Shown: positions 23,153 through 33,850 of the stretch, one piece after another
How the letters are laid out: each line of letters opens with the position of its first letter
Position numbering within the stretch: position 1 is the first letter of the stretch
NCBI GenBank assembly: GCA_003415625.1
Contig: PYIU01000003.1
Location: 5,270,001-5,334,000, forward strand
Length of the DNA: 64,000 nt
Direction of reading: 5' to 3'
DNA from: Aquanectria penicillioides
Taxonomy: Eukaryota; Ascomycota; Sordariomycetes; Hypocreales; Nectriaceae
The notes under the pieces: generated by a model
The model's input: only the letters and a program-made list of their open reading frames with translations
What the model was told of the DNA's origin: nothing
Databases searched by the model: none
Made by a program: the position numbers and the translations under genes

Positions 23153-24523
23153 TTATTTGAAGGGGCAGACTCCAGAGAGGGAGCTAGCGCCACTGACGGG
23201 GCAGACGTCAGAAGCGGAGTTTCGGGGGTTGGAGCCGCTGTCGCTGCTGGAGATGATGCTCAGGGTGTCAACCTTGAACTCCATGTCACCGGTGCTAAAG
23301 AGCTCGAACTTCATGCGGGAGGAGTCGACCTTCTTGGATTTGAGGTACTCGGCCATTTCAAGCATGAACTGCTCGGGGCCGCAGATGAAGTACTCGGCAG
23401 AGCCGTGGCAAAGCCACAAGTCATCCTTGTCAACCTTGGCAAGATCCATTCGGAAGTCGTGGTCGTAGGTGATGCCGTAGACATCAGACTCGGCCAGGTG
23501 AGTCTTGAAGATGTTGGAGCGGAAGTTGGGGCGGTTGCGAGCGATGCGGCGGATCTGGTCGTAGAAGGGAACAGAGCGGCGGGAACCGTGAATCCAGGAG
23601 ACGGGGCGGTGGGGCTGGCGCTCGGAGACGGTGTTGAGGATGGACATCATGGGAGTGACACCAACACCGGCCGAGATGAGAACAATGGGGACGTTGGAGG
23701 TGTTGGACATGTCAAGGTAGAACTCTCCAGCGGGGTGGGTAAGCTCAACAATGTCACCCTCCTCCTTGTCGTCAATGAGAAGGTTGGAGAGAACACCAGG
23801 GGTCAGAGCAGCGCCACCAAGAAAGCGGCCGGAGCGGCTCATGTGAATGCCATGATCGCGCTTGACGGTGATACGGTAGTAGTCAGGGCGAGGAGCATCA
23901 CTGAGGGAGTACTGGCGGGACTGGAGGTAACCCTTGCTGGAGACCTTGACCTGGACGGAGACGTACTGGCCGGGCTGGAAGCTGGGCAGACGCTTGCCAT
24001 CGACAGGGACGAGGTAGAAAGAGTAGATGTCGTCGGACTCCTCAACCTTCTTCTCGATGCGGAACTTGCGGTAGCCCTGCCATTTATCGAACTCACGGTA
24101 GAGCTGGGCCTCACGGCCGATGAGCATCTTGGCGAGCATCCAGTAGGCCTTGGCCCAAGCCTCTCTCACTTGAGGAGTCATGGCCGGGCCGAGGACCTCG
24201 CCGAAAGCAGCGATCAGGTACTTCTCGACAATGGCGTAGTGCTCAGGCATGATGCCGAGGGAGCAGTGCTTGTGGCACATGCGCTCCATCTTGGGGATGA
24301 GCTCGGTGATGTGGTTGATGTTGTTGGCATAGCTGAGGATGACGGCAGTGAGGGCACGGGGCTGACGGCCGTTGGCCTGGTTGACGGTGTTGAAGTAGTC
24401 GTTGAGCTCGGGGTGGTCACGCAGCATGTTGCGGTAGAAGATGGTGGTGATGCGCTCGCCGTGGTCGGTGAGGGCGGGGATGGTGCCCCGGATGAGCTTG
24501 GTCTGCTGGTAGGACAAAGCCAT
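23153..24523 (-). CDS. Flavohemoglobin, nitric oxide dioxygenase
   Basis: Intronless 456 aa enzyme that oxidises NO to nitrate with O2 and NAD(P)H, protecting against nitrosative stress. The globin domain (about 1-140) has Tyr30 (B10), Gln54 (E7) and proximal His86 in KHCSLGI. The FAD-binding domain holds the RQYSLSDAP motif. The NAD(P)H domain holds GVGVTPMMSIL and the CGPEQFM segment. Compared with bacterial Hmp there is an extra C-terminal tail of about 45 residues that is Ser-rich and ends with two Cys-Pro pairs (VCPVSG and VCPFK). It is on the minus strand; the 9.3 kb upstream has no supportable gene. There is no targeting signal, so it is likely cytosolic. Confidence 0.97.
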   Translation of the reverse strand: MALSYQQTKLIRGTIPALTDHGERITTIFYRNMLRDHPELNDYFNTVNQANGRQPRALTAVILSYANNINHITELIPKMERMCHKHCSLGIMPEHYAIVEKYLIAAFGEVLGPAMTPQVREAWAKAYWMLAKMLIGREAQLYREFDKWQGYRKFRIEKKVEESDDIYSFYLVPVDGKRLPSFQPGQYVSVQVKVSSKGYLQSRQYSLSDAPRPDYYRITVKRDHGIHMSRSGRFLGGAALTPGVLSNLLIDDKEEGDIVELTHPAGEFYLDMSNTSNVPIVLISAGVGVTPMMSILNTVSERQPHRPVSWIHGSRRSVPFYDQIRRIARNRPNFRSNIFKTHLAESDVYGITYDHDFRMDLAKVDKDDLWLCHGSAEYFICGPEQFMLEMAEYLKSKKVDSSRMKFELFSTGDMEFKVDTLSIISSSDSGSNPRNSASDVCPVSGASSLSGVCPFK

Positions 24524-25525
24524 TGTGAAGGGTTGTTATCCGTGTGTGAGAGAGAGAAAGAGAGGTGTGTCGAGGACGGTTGTTGTGGTGTAAGAGAGGG
24601 AGGGCGGGAGGACTTATACTACGACAGCGGCGAGGGCAGCAGAGGTAGTGAGTGTAACACGCTCAAACAATGATGATGGTTTCTGGTTGTAATTGGTATG
24701 GATGCGAGACGATGAGATGTCGTTTTATGATGACGGCCAGCCGAGAATTACACCTAAATAAGATGGTGATGGCGAAGGCGAGGGCGAGAATGGTGATAAA
24801 GAGAGACTCGACTCGGACAAGATACAGAGCAAGAGTCGAGACGATGAGCGTCCTCCCCAGATGTTTTATCCTCGATGGCCTCCATGGTTCCCACCCCCCC
24901 TGGTCGAGCTGGACCTGCAGGCATGGAGGCAGAGATTGAGGGCAAAGAAAAAAAAATTCTTCTCCCTTCTCCACAAGCCGATGATTCCTCGTGGCTATCC
25001 CCAAGGCCATGCGGTTAGAGGAGATTCCTGCCAGTTCAGAAGTCGTACGATGGTAGGCAGGGGATCCTTTGCTTTTGCTGGAGTCTTGTAGCCACCCCGT
25101 GGAGTTGCCGGAGCTTTTTTCTTTTCTTTTGTTCTTACCTGTCGTCACTGGGAGAGCTAGACTAAGCTGGTCCCGGCGTTTGCTGGAGAAAGAGTGGATA
25201 TCTGCCCAGCCCTGTTGTGGGGGCGAGTGAGGCCGCGGTCGAGGCAGAGGAGACAGAGACAGACCTGTCATGTTGCCGGCGACGGAGATGGCCAGTCCCG
25301 GGGCAGGCGAAGGCTACGACGGCGAGAGAAGGGCAGTGGACAGTGGACAAGACTGGACAAGACAGGGTCTAGGGCTCGTGGTTTGGGCGGTTGCTCTTCG
25401 TCATGGATCATGGATCATCGATTCATTTGTGGGTTCACTGGGATGGCAGCCGTGGATCATGGGAGCCAATTCCTCGTGGGAAAGCCGTCCTCGTGGTGGT
25501 GGAGGAGGAGGCGGAGGGCGCCCGC

Positions 25526-25606
25526 AGCATCAAGCATCAAAGCAACAAAGCAACGAGCAACAAGCATCAAGCATCAAGCATCAAGCATCACGCATCACGC
25601 ATCACG
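25526..25606. repeat. Imperfect heptamer repeat GCATCAA / GCATCAC
   Basis: A run of 7-bp units changing from GCATCAA to GCATCAC, interrupted once. The same GCATCAC unit recurs 7 kb away at 32513. Confidence 0.8.
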
Positions 25607-25977
25607 CTCCGCGACGCATGGCTCTCGCGTGTGCGCCAAGCTCATTGTGAGATGTGACGGGTTGCATTGGTTGCATTGGGAGGAGGAGACCCGAGGGTCG
25701 CAATGGGCCGTATACAATTATGTGTGCTTTTTTGCCGTGGCCGCGGAAAGCCATGAAGGGAAGTTCGGGCCAGACCGCACAGGGACGCATCTCCGTGGGG
25801 CTCAGCCAGAACCGCCGTCGACGAGAAATCCCGACATTGAAGGCGGCGGCGTAGCTGGGCGTAGGTTCAGGCGTAAGGGTCTGGGCGTGAGAGTGAGCAC
25901 GAAGATGGAATGATGCAGGCGGCGGAGTCCAACGGTCGGTCAACCGGCCGGCCGGCTGGACGTGAACCCAAGGTGAG

Positions 25978-25995
25978 GTGTGTGTGTGTGTGTGT
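25978..25995. repeat. (TG)n microsatellite
   Basis: Uninterrupted alternating GT over 18 bases. Confidence 0.85.
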
Positions 25996-26240
25996 CGTCG
26001 GCAGCCGAAACGGTTATAGTGAGGTACACAGGATACGGGTAGCCCACGAGGTACTTGGGTTCGCGATCCGGATTCAATTCGCATATTCGGGAAACAACTC
26101 GCATACGGCTGCCTCTACCAGCCCGCCTCGGGCCGCTTGCAAGGCCAAAGCCAGGTTAGCTGGGCTTGGTATTAAGCCTCGAACTTCTTTTGGGGGAGGA
26201 GCCGTTTGGGAAACCTTGAAGCCGTTGGGACCCTCGGAAC

Positions 26241-26290
26241 CCTGGGAGCCCTTTGGAGCCCTTTGGAGCCCTTTGGGGCCCTTGGGGATA
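26241..26290. repeat. Decamer tandem repeat CTTTGGAGCC
   Basis: Three consecutive units at 26251-26280 (the last with one change) flanked by diverged copies. Read on the minus strand it gives a Gly-Pro-rich pseudo-collagen frame, which I do not regard as a gene. Confidence 0.75.
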
Positions 26291-26527
26291 GCATCCTCGC
26301 TCAGTTCGTTACCGTCTTGACAGGCGGATTCTTCCTCGCTGGAGTCGTCCCAACCCTTGCCGGTGCCCACTCCCTGTCTCCCACATTCCCAATTCCGTCG
26401 GTAGCTCGCTCGGTACCTGTAATGAAGCGTCCTCGGCAGAGCCACTTTCGGAGACGGTGTCGGGGACGCTGTCAGGGACAGGAACAGGAACAGGAACCAG
26501 GGTTGCGTGCGCTAGTCGCCAGGAACC

Positions 26528-26551
26528 AGAGAGAGAGAGAGAGAGAGAGAG
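26528..26551. repeat. (GA)n microsatellite
   Basis: Twenty-four bases of alternating AG/GA. Confidence 0.85.
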
Positions 26552-29500
26552 CAGCAAATCGCCGGGCTGGCGGTGGCCTCCACACAATCCACACTATCCG
26601 TGCCCTCCATCCGCCTCGAGCTCGCTGGGCTCTACATAGTAATACTACTACCGTATAAACTCAAGAAATTCGAAGTGGGTTTTGTCTCCACTCTCTTGCA
26701 TATAACGAACGAAATCTTTCAGAGATATCTATATATGGGAATTTGTGGGGACAAGACTCCACAGCCAGTTTTGAATTTTTTGAGTTGTTACGGTACTATC
26801 CGTACGTGCGTACTACCGGTATTACCTATGTGCGCGGTGCTCCACCCCTGAGCCCTTGGGTGAGAGCCAAGCACCTTGCACCTTGCGAATGAAGTCGTTC
26901 CCATTGCCAACACTCGGGTAACGGGTACATGACACGGCACTCCGGCTCCGGCGATGCCATGGTACTCCGGTACCGCGTGGAGACTTTGGTACAGATACAT
27001 GCCAGGCATCTAAGTATTACCGAACCAAGATGGCCCGGTCGGTTGGCAACTTCTTCTCCCATCCCCCCTCCCATCCTCTCCGATGCCCCCCTGGGCTATC
27101 TCACACCTCACGCGACGCAACTCACCGGTCGGGGAAAACCCTGGGGCGTGTGGATGCGCGTGTCTGTGAGTGTGAGTGCGAGTGTGTGTGGTGTGTGGCA
27201 TGTGGCAAGCCGTCCCGGCCGTCTTATTAGCCCCTCGACATCGGAACACTTCATTTCCAGCGCTTTTCGCCCGGTGCCTGCAATTACAGAGGGCAAAGCA
27301 AGGCCCGTTACAGCACAGGACGGCAGAAGCAAAGCATTGTAATGCAACGACCAAAAAAAACAAAAGCCCAGGTCAGCCAGCGAAGCAGAAGCTAGAGCAA
27401 GCTTCGTCGTGAGCCCGCTGGCCACCGCCACCTAAAGCCCAGTCTCCAATTGCTTCCTAGGTCATCCTAGACGCCAGCTGCTGAAACAGCTGCAGCTCTT
27501 CACGATGTAGGCTTAGGCGCTGAGGTGCTGAGGTGAAGCAGCCAATGCCTCGTTGCATCGCCGCTTCCAGAAGAAGGCGAAACTTCTTCGCTGGCCCATC
27601 TGCGGATCCCGCCTCCGGCCGGAGAGCGAATGGCAACCGGCCCACTCGACGCCCCCCCCCCGCCCCAACCCCCCGGCTTGCGCCGGTCACGGCATGTGCC
27701 TTGTGGCACAGCGAGCCGTGGGCCTGTATTATTTTTCATAGCGCCTCTTTCTCGTCCTCCCTTTATTGGATAGGCCGTGGCTACTGGCTACTCAGCCTGT
27801 CTGCATGGATGAGGCTTGCACAAAGGCATGGCCATGGCATGGCAAGTGGATGCCGTTCTTGGTGAGAAATCTCTCACACGGACGTGACTTATTATGAACC
27901 TGTAACAAGTAACGCTCAGGTCTGCACCGTCCCACCAGGCTGGGCCCTATCCGTATGCTCTGTTGTACTCCGGATGTAGCCATTCACTCACCCACACAGC
28001 GCTGTACGCTCCGTCATCGACGCTGACGTTGGCCCTGCTCCGTATATCACACGCGTAGTTACGTATTCCCGTGCGCCTACGGCACAGTTCCTAGCCTCAA
28101 CCCAACCCATCAACCCATTTCTCCATTCTTCATACTCGGTACTCCATCCAACACGGCATGCCGGGGCCATGGTAGAAAAGAAAAAGAAGACGGGCGAAAA
28201 GGCCAACCCCGATTACCAAAGAAAAAAAAAAAAAAAAGAGGCGGTAAGAGGATATGACGAGTCGGACTCGGCCAAAGTCGGAGTTGGGTCCCCTTTGAAA
28301 TCGCGTCTCTCCCTCTCGTCCTTCCCTTACCCCATGCCATGCCATGCACCTTGGCTACTTTCTTTTACCTTTGCTTTTTCCTTCCTTTCTATTTTTTTTT
28401 ACTTTGTTTTTTCCCTGCCCGTCTCGTCCCATTTCCGTCTTGCGCAGGGGGTTTGCGGCGCCGGCGTTATGGGGGGGTAACTCGCACATTCTGGCGCGCC
28501 TGTGGCCTCAAGAGGTAAGACGCAGCGGTGGTTTTGCTTTTTGGTCGGATCAGCACCTAGGGAAAAGAGGTGATTTTTGTAACCCTCCCAGTTCATGCCC
28601 TCCCAAGGGGCGTTGGCTTCCCGTCTCGTCTCCCACGTTCAACCCGCACATCCATCCCGCCATGGGGCCTCAGAGCCAAGGAGTCAAGGGGGCATCCTTC
28701 AACAGCCCACGCCGCCCGCGGCCGCAATGCATGTGACGCATGCATCTGCGGCTGATACACGATCCCAACGCCTCTTACAGGTTGCTGAAGAATGCCCATC
28801 AATGCCATCAAGCGATGCTGTCACTGTCCGATCCCTTGCCACGGCATCCTCGCCCAATCCGACCCCGGGTTGTCAGGCTCTCTTCCTTGTGATCTTCCTT
28901 GGGTTCTTCCTTGTGCTCTTCCTTGTGCCCCTCGATTGCAGAATGTGAAGTGAAAGCCCGTCTCTGGCCCTTGCTCGATAGCCGGGCATCAAGCGAACGT
29001 GGGATCATCATCAGCAATCGCCGTCTGCCAGACCGGGACGCGGGATGGAATGAGCAAATGAGTGTCCGTCAATGGGACATATCGGAGGCGACTGCTTTCT
29101 GCATGCAGAGAAGCAATGTTGAAGACGACAACCCAACTGGCCTATTACCGTGGCCTGTCCCGTGTACCGACCTGCCGTCTCGGATCCCAGCAGGCACCGT
29201 AAATTGTGTCCGTGCCTGGCCCAACAATCGCTTCTCGCAGGATGACTGGACAGATAGGGTGGGATGGTGATGCAACTCGCATATGTCCAGACGCGCCATG
29301 ACACCCAACTGCAGCAGCTCTACACCCGACCCGAACCCAGAACGCTGCTCGGCCTGGCCCTTCCCCATTCCAACTTTGTCCGAATACGTGAGAAATCACC
29401 AACGCCGACATGTGCGACCGTTGGATGACGGCTGCGAGGCTGGTTGCAGCTACTGCTCAATCCTACCACCCTTTTTTTTTTTTTATCCAACGCCCACACG

Positions 29501-29794
29501 AAATTGACTGGCATGGGTACTGTAGATTGCCTTGCCTTGCCTTGCCTGGCCTGGCCTTTGGCTTTGGCTGGTCGCCTCCTGCATGACTTCGCCGGACTCG
29601 TCTCGCTTCGACCCGCGAAACAGAAAGACCCAGCTTGTCGACGAAGAAACGTGATACATCGGACCTGAGAGCTGACATTTGACAGGCAAAAAGGTCTCCC
29701 GCCAAACATCCAATTCCGCCCAGCCCCCGGCCCCCAAGCTTCAAGCCTCTATCTGCCTCGTTGCGAACAACCCTAAAAAAGAGTGCCCAGGCCA

Positions 29795-29815
29795 CCCCCC
29801 CCCCCCCCCCCCCCC
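29795..29815. repeat. C21 homopolymer
   Basis: Twenty-one consecutive C, the longest C/G run in the window. Its exact length is likely unreliable in any assembly. Confidence 0.85.
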
Positions 29816-32512
29816 TTCGAGCTTTCAAGCGAGGCTAGGCCCAGGGCCCCAAACCGGGTTTACCCCACGGAGTAACGTCGCTCACTGACTGGTGAGATCG
29901 TCCGCCCTAGCCATGGGCATCTCGCTAGCTCCCCGGAACGGAACACACAGACGTTGGGCCGAAACGGTGGGTGCTAAGATTCCGAAGCGGCAGAGTTGCT
30001 ATCAAGCAACACTAGTTCATCATTATGGGTATCATCGATAATGAAATAAAATAAAACGGTCCGACGGGTCCCCCTGGCAAACCTTAGCAAGGGCACAAAG
30101 TTGAGTTCTGTTAGCTGCCTTGAATTCCATGACACCCTGGCTCTTGGCAGCTTCCTCCGGGGTTCCCGTCGGAACTTTCTATCCTCCTTCTACTGTGTAC
30201 TTTGCCATGACCTCCAGGGATGCCGCAGTCTATTCATCCTGGCAAATCATCATCCCTTTGCCTGTCTCTCTCTATGTATGTGTGCGTGTATGTGCGTGTG
30301 TGTCTCTCTCTATACAGTACTCAAGCATGTATACGTGTTGTACGCCATTCCTTCCCCCATCGCCGAAGCCCACAAGCACGCACACACTTAAGGTCTGAGT
30401 GAAAATCCCAAATATGTCCGAATGGAGCGTCCCTCCTGGACCCCCCCAGGAAGATCCAAGCACCGCGGTCCGGCGTTTTCGCCCACAGCGCCGTCGCAGC
30501 CCGGACGCTTTTTCCAGTACGGGGTGCGTAGATGCACTCAGACAGAGTAGGATAGGAACGTTTTAGCACGCACCCCGGGTGTGGCGGCGGCGGCCGGGAC
30601 CCCGGCTGGCACGAGCGCTCCCAGCCGCCACACGGTACCCACGAGAGCCTCAAAGCTGGAACGACCGCAACGCCCGAGCTTCAGCAGTGGCTACGGCTGT
30701 TACAGAAGAAGATGACGGTGATCCCAAGGAATCCTTCCATGGATGCCACCTCGTGGAGCCTCGAGTTGCAACTTGGACAAGGATTGCGCCTGGAAGAATG
30801 TCGTTCCTTCAACCCCAGCGGCTTCCATCCCTCCATCAATCCCTCCATGCACCCATCCATCCATGAATCCATTCATCGCCAGCCCAGCCCAGCCCAACCC
30901 AGCAGCTCATCCTCTTTCATCCTTCTTCGTACCCGCCTTGTGGTCCCCGGTCCAGACCTCGCCGCTTTGTGATGTGTCGGAATCATCACAACATCCCACC
31001 GCATCTCATCAATCTCATCGACTGTCAGTGTCAAAATGCCACAGCTCATGTTGCTCATCCCCCCAATCCATGGCACCGTTGCATGCAGCACGGCAACCCT
31101 CAGGATAATCATTAATGCCAAAAAAGGGGATAATGCCACCGTCATCCCCGGTCAACTAACTCGGCACCGTACATACATGAGAAAGCAAAAAATAAATAAA
31201 AAATGACAGCTCTGCCGGCGGCGCGCCCCGACGAAAAGGGTGTGAAGAATGCTGAAGACAATAAAAGCAAAGAAAGGAAAACCACATGTCGTAATTCACT
31301 ATCCCGCGCCAGCGCCATCTACCACGCACTGCAACGTACAAACCTCCACGATGGTTTCATGGCGATGATCTCGATCTCCATTCTCGCCTCCTCCTTTGGC
31401 CAAGCGAACCAGGGATTGATTGCTCGGAAATCGTTGCTGACCAGCCTTCTGCCTCCACCGGTCGCCCGTATTATTATTGCGGGTTATGACCCATCATGGG
31501 TCGTTTTTGACCACCAGTCGATGTCGTCTGCATATGATCCGTAACGCCGATGCCCTTTAGGGTGGCATTACTGCTTTTTTTTTACTTTTTCTTCCACTTT
31601 GCTTGGACATGCCAGACGACACGTCTAATCCATTGCTTTTTCCACTGGCCTCTATAGTATTGTTTCCCCTCATATGCTATTACCTTCGCTTGTGCTAGTC
31701 TGCCTCATCTTGACGCCGTTCCCGCAGGCCGGTCAAGCCATGAGTCGACAAGCCCGCCGCCACGCCGGCATGCGTTGTTTCTGTGTGTGTGTCATGATGG
31801 AGACCTCGGGTCGGTTGGACGAGCGGGAAGTCTTTCTAAAGTGGGATGCTGAAAACGAAGAAGAAGAAAAAAAGAAAGGAAAAAAATAGTGAAATATGGA
31901 GAAAGATGAAGAATCGATACAGACAAAAGCCACCTACCCTCAAAGTAAGAAAAGTTGACAAGTCGCTTGCTTGATTCGGAAAGTGGACTCTGCTCCCAGT
32001 TCTCGTTGCAGGTTTTCAAAGAAGCAAAAACCCGCGTTGGGCGACGCCATCCCCCACTCAAGTACCCTGAGTCACTCACTCATACCCCCCATTGAGGCCA
32101 AGTGCCGGGAGTTGTCGCTGAAGACGATAGTGGAATATGCACGATGCGGAATAGGAAGCCATGACACGGCTAGGATGTCGCCTTTCCCTGCCTGCCCATG
32201 TGGTTGTAGCCAATCTCCTCGTGGCTTATCTGCGACTATTGCTTTCTTTTCGGCTCAACAACGGCGTCTAAACTGCACTCGGCTCAGTCACACCATTCCC
32301 CAGCTCCGGTTTTTTTTTTTGACAACTCTTATTTCATTTTTGTGAGTCTCCAACACCCTCATAATCGTCATCATCAGTGCTTACTTTTTTTTTTACATCC
32401 GTGGGGCAGTCCCTCTTTTCTTTTTTTTTTCTTTTTTTCCTCTGCTTTTGACTCTCAGATCATATCTCACTCACGCACACATACACACACACACACCCTC
32501 ATTCTTCTCGCG

Positions 32513-32547
32513 GCATCACGCATCACGCATCACGCATCACGCATCAC
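32513..32547. repeat. GCATCAC heptamer array, five units
   Basis: Five perfect tandem copies of the same heptamer seen at about 25580-25606. The array is preceded by a CA-rich tract. Confidence 0.85.
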
Positions 32548-33161
32548 GCATCTTGGCTAAGCTAGCACTGGCGTTGTTGCCTCCTTCTCGTGATTCTCTT
32601 CTCCTCGTGGCTTTGCAAACGTGTCTCCCACGTTTTTGCCATCCTCCCTCCCTCCCTCCCTTCTCGCCCCTGCGTTCTCCGCGCACCTGCGTGCTCCCGT
32701 CCTCGTGCCCTCCACGTGTCGTTCACACGTACGCACCCCAGGTCTTGACTTGATTGCTCCCCCCGATAGCCTACAGTAGATTTCTGCGTGTTTATGGAGC
32801 CGGCTTGTTTAACTCTGCCCTGTGTTTTTGTGTGTTTTGTGGCTGTGAATGCAGCCCTCTTACACGTGGTCCGGAGGTGACGGGCCAGACCAAGACTCCG
32901 TCTCATGCGCATAAATGCTAAAACTCACACATGGCCAACGCCGCCTATCTACACGTGTAGCTCTTATGTCGCCGTACTCTGCCATGCCGTGTATCCATCC
33001 GCCTCAGGATGAGACAATGCTGTCGTCCACAGGCAGCAGGCGTGCCTAAACATACAAGCCCCAGCTCAACCCGGAGCTCATATCCATAAGCAGTAGTATC
33101 AGCCATAATACGTGCCTGGTCAACTCCGTAACCACAGGTAGGTACAACGGTAGTGACCAGG

Positions 33162-33163
<2 letters not shown>

Positions 33164-33216
<53 letters not shown>

Positions 33217-33232
33217 ATCTTTCTATCTATCT
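33164..33232. repeat. (CT)n microsatellite, about 70 bp
   Basis: Long pyrimidine microsatellite, nearly pure CT and then CTAT-type units. It produces a spurious Leu-Ser frame. Confidence 0.9.
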
Positions 33233-33850
33233 CATACCTTGCCTTGCAACCCTAACAGTAGTCACACCCACCCCCCCCTTCATCCGCCCTCCTCCGCTGC
33301 CCCATTTCGGCATCAGGGGCGTCTCTGCCACCCACCGCACACGATATCCACAAAACCGTTACCAACCACCACGCGGCACTAAGGTAGACGCGAGACATTC
33401 GCAGGCACATTGCCGTACCTTACATAGTACATACCGAGTGTTCCGCCCCACGGAGACTCCCGTGACCTGCCCAGTCCGCGGTGGTATGAGGCCGCCAGCC
33501 ACGCCGGTCCACGCCTCCACTGTCGAGTGCCCGCTCTATACGACGCCCAGCCCTAAGTTAGTTGTATTACCACCAACGTCACCAAAGTCCAAAATGTCTC
33601 GCAAACCTTGTCATGGCTTGAATGGGTTCATTTCTCATTAGCAACGATCCATCTGGTATTATGTACACGCCAAGGATACTCGAGGTTCGCCAATTTCAAC
33701 TCGTAATATCACGGATTTCTGCGTTCCGCATTCTTCCTTTCCTGTGCAACTGCGCGGAAGCGCCCTCAAAGCATCCCTTTGCTGTTTCCCTGGTCCCATT
33801 TTCCGACTCCATCCGAGCAGCCAGTCTCTCTCTCATCTGCTGCCCTCTCC

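Larger units (their letters stand above)
24524..33850. other. 9.3 kb gene-free region with simple repeats
   Basis: This is the largest gap in the window. No six-frame ORF here has a domain, consistent codon use or splice logic. The longest (25194-25913, +) is low-complexity. Base composition is ordinary and not AT-rich, so it is not RIP-degraded repeat DNA. It carries many simple tracts (listed separately) and short C, T, A and CT runs. It lies upstream of flavohemoglobin and downstream of Sti1, both on the minus strand. It could be an extended regulatory region, a long non-coding transcript, or hold short-exon genes I cannot detect. Confidence 0.5.

Noticed and set aside
23405..24673. 422-codon open frame on the + strand
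   Set aside because: Exactly antisense to flavohemoglobin; Val/Gly/Asp-rich shadow translation of a GC-biased coding strand.
25526..25606. Short regular repeats considered as CRISPR-like
   Set aside because: Pure tandem heptamers without spacers in a eukaryotic genome.
25194..25913. 239-codon + strand frame in the gene desert
   Set aside because: Low-complexity, includes the heptamer repeat, and has neither domain nor splice partner.
26074..26445. Minus-strand frame with collagen-like Gly-Pro-Lys triplets
   Set aside because: The pattern comes from the 10-bp tandem repeat; no start context or neighbouring exon supports it.
33153..33641. 162-codon frame starting with a long Ser-Leu run
   Set aside because: Translation of the CT microsatellite.
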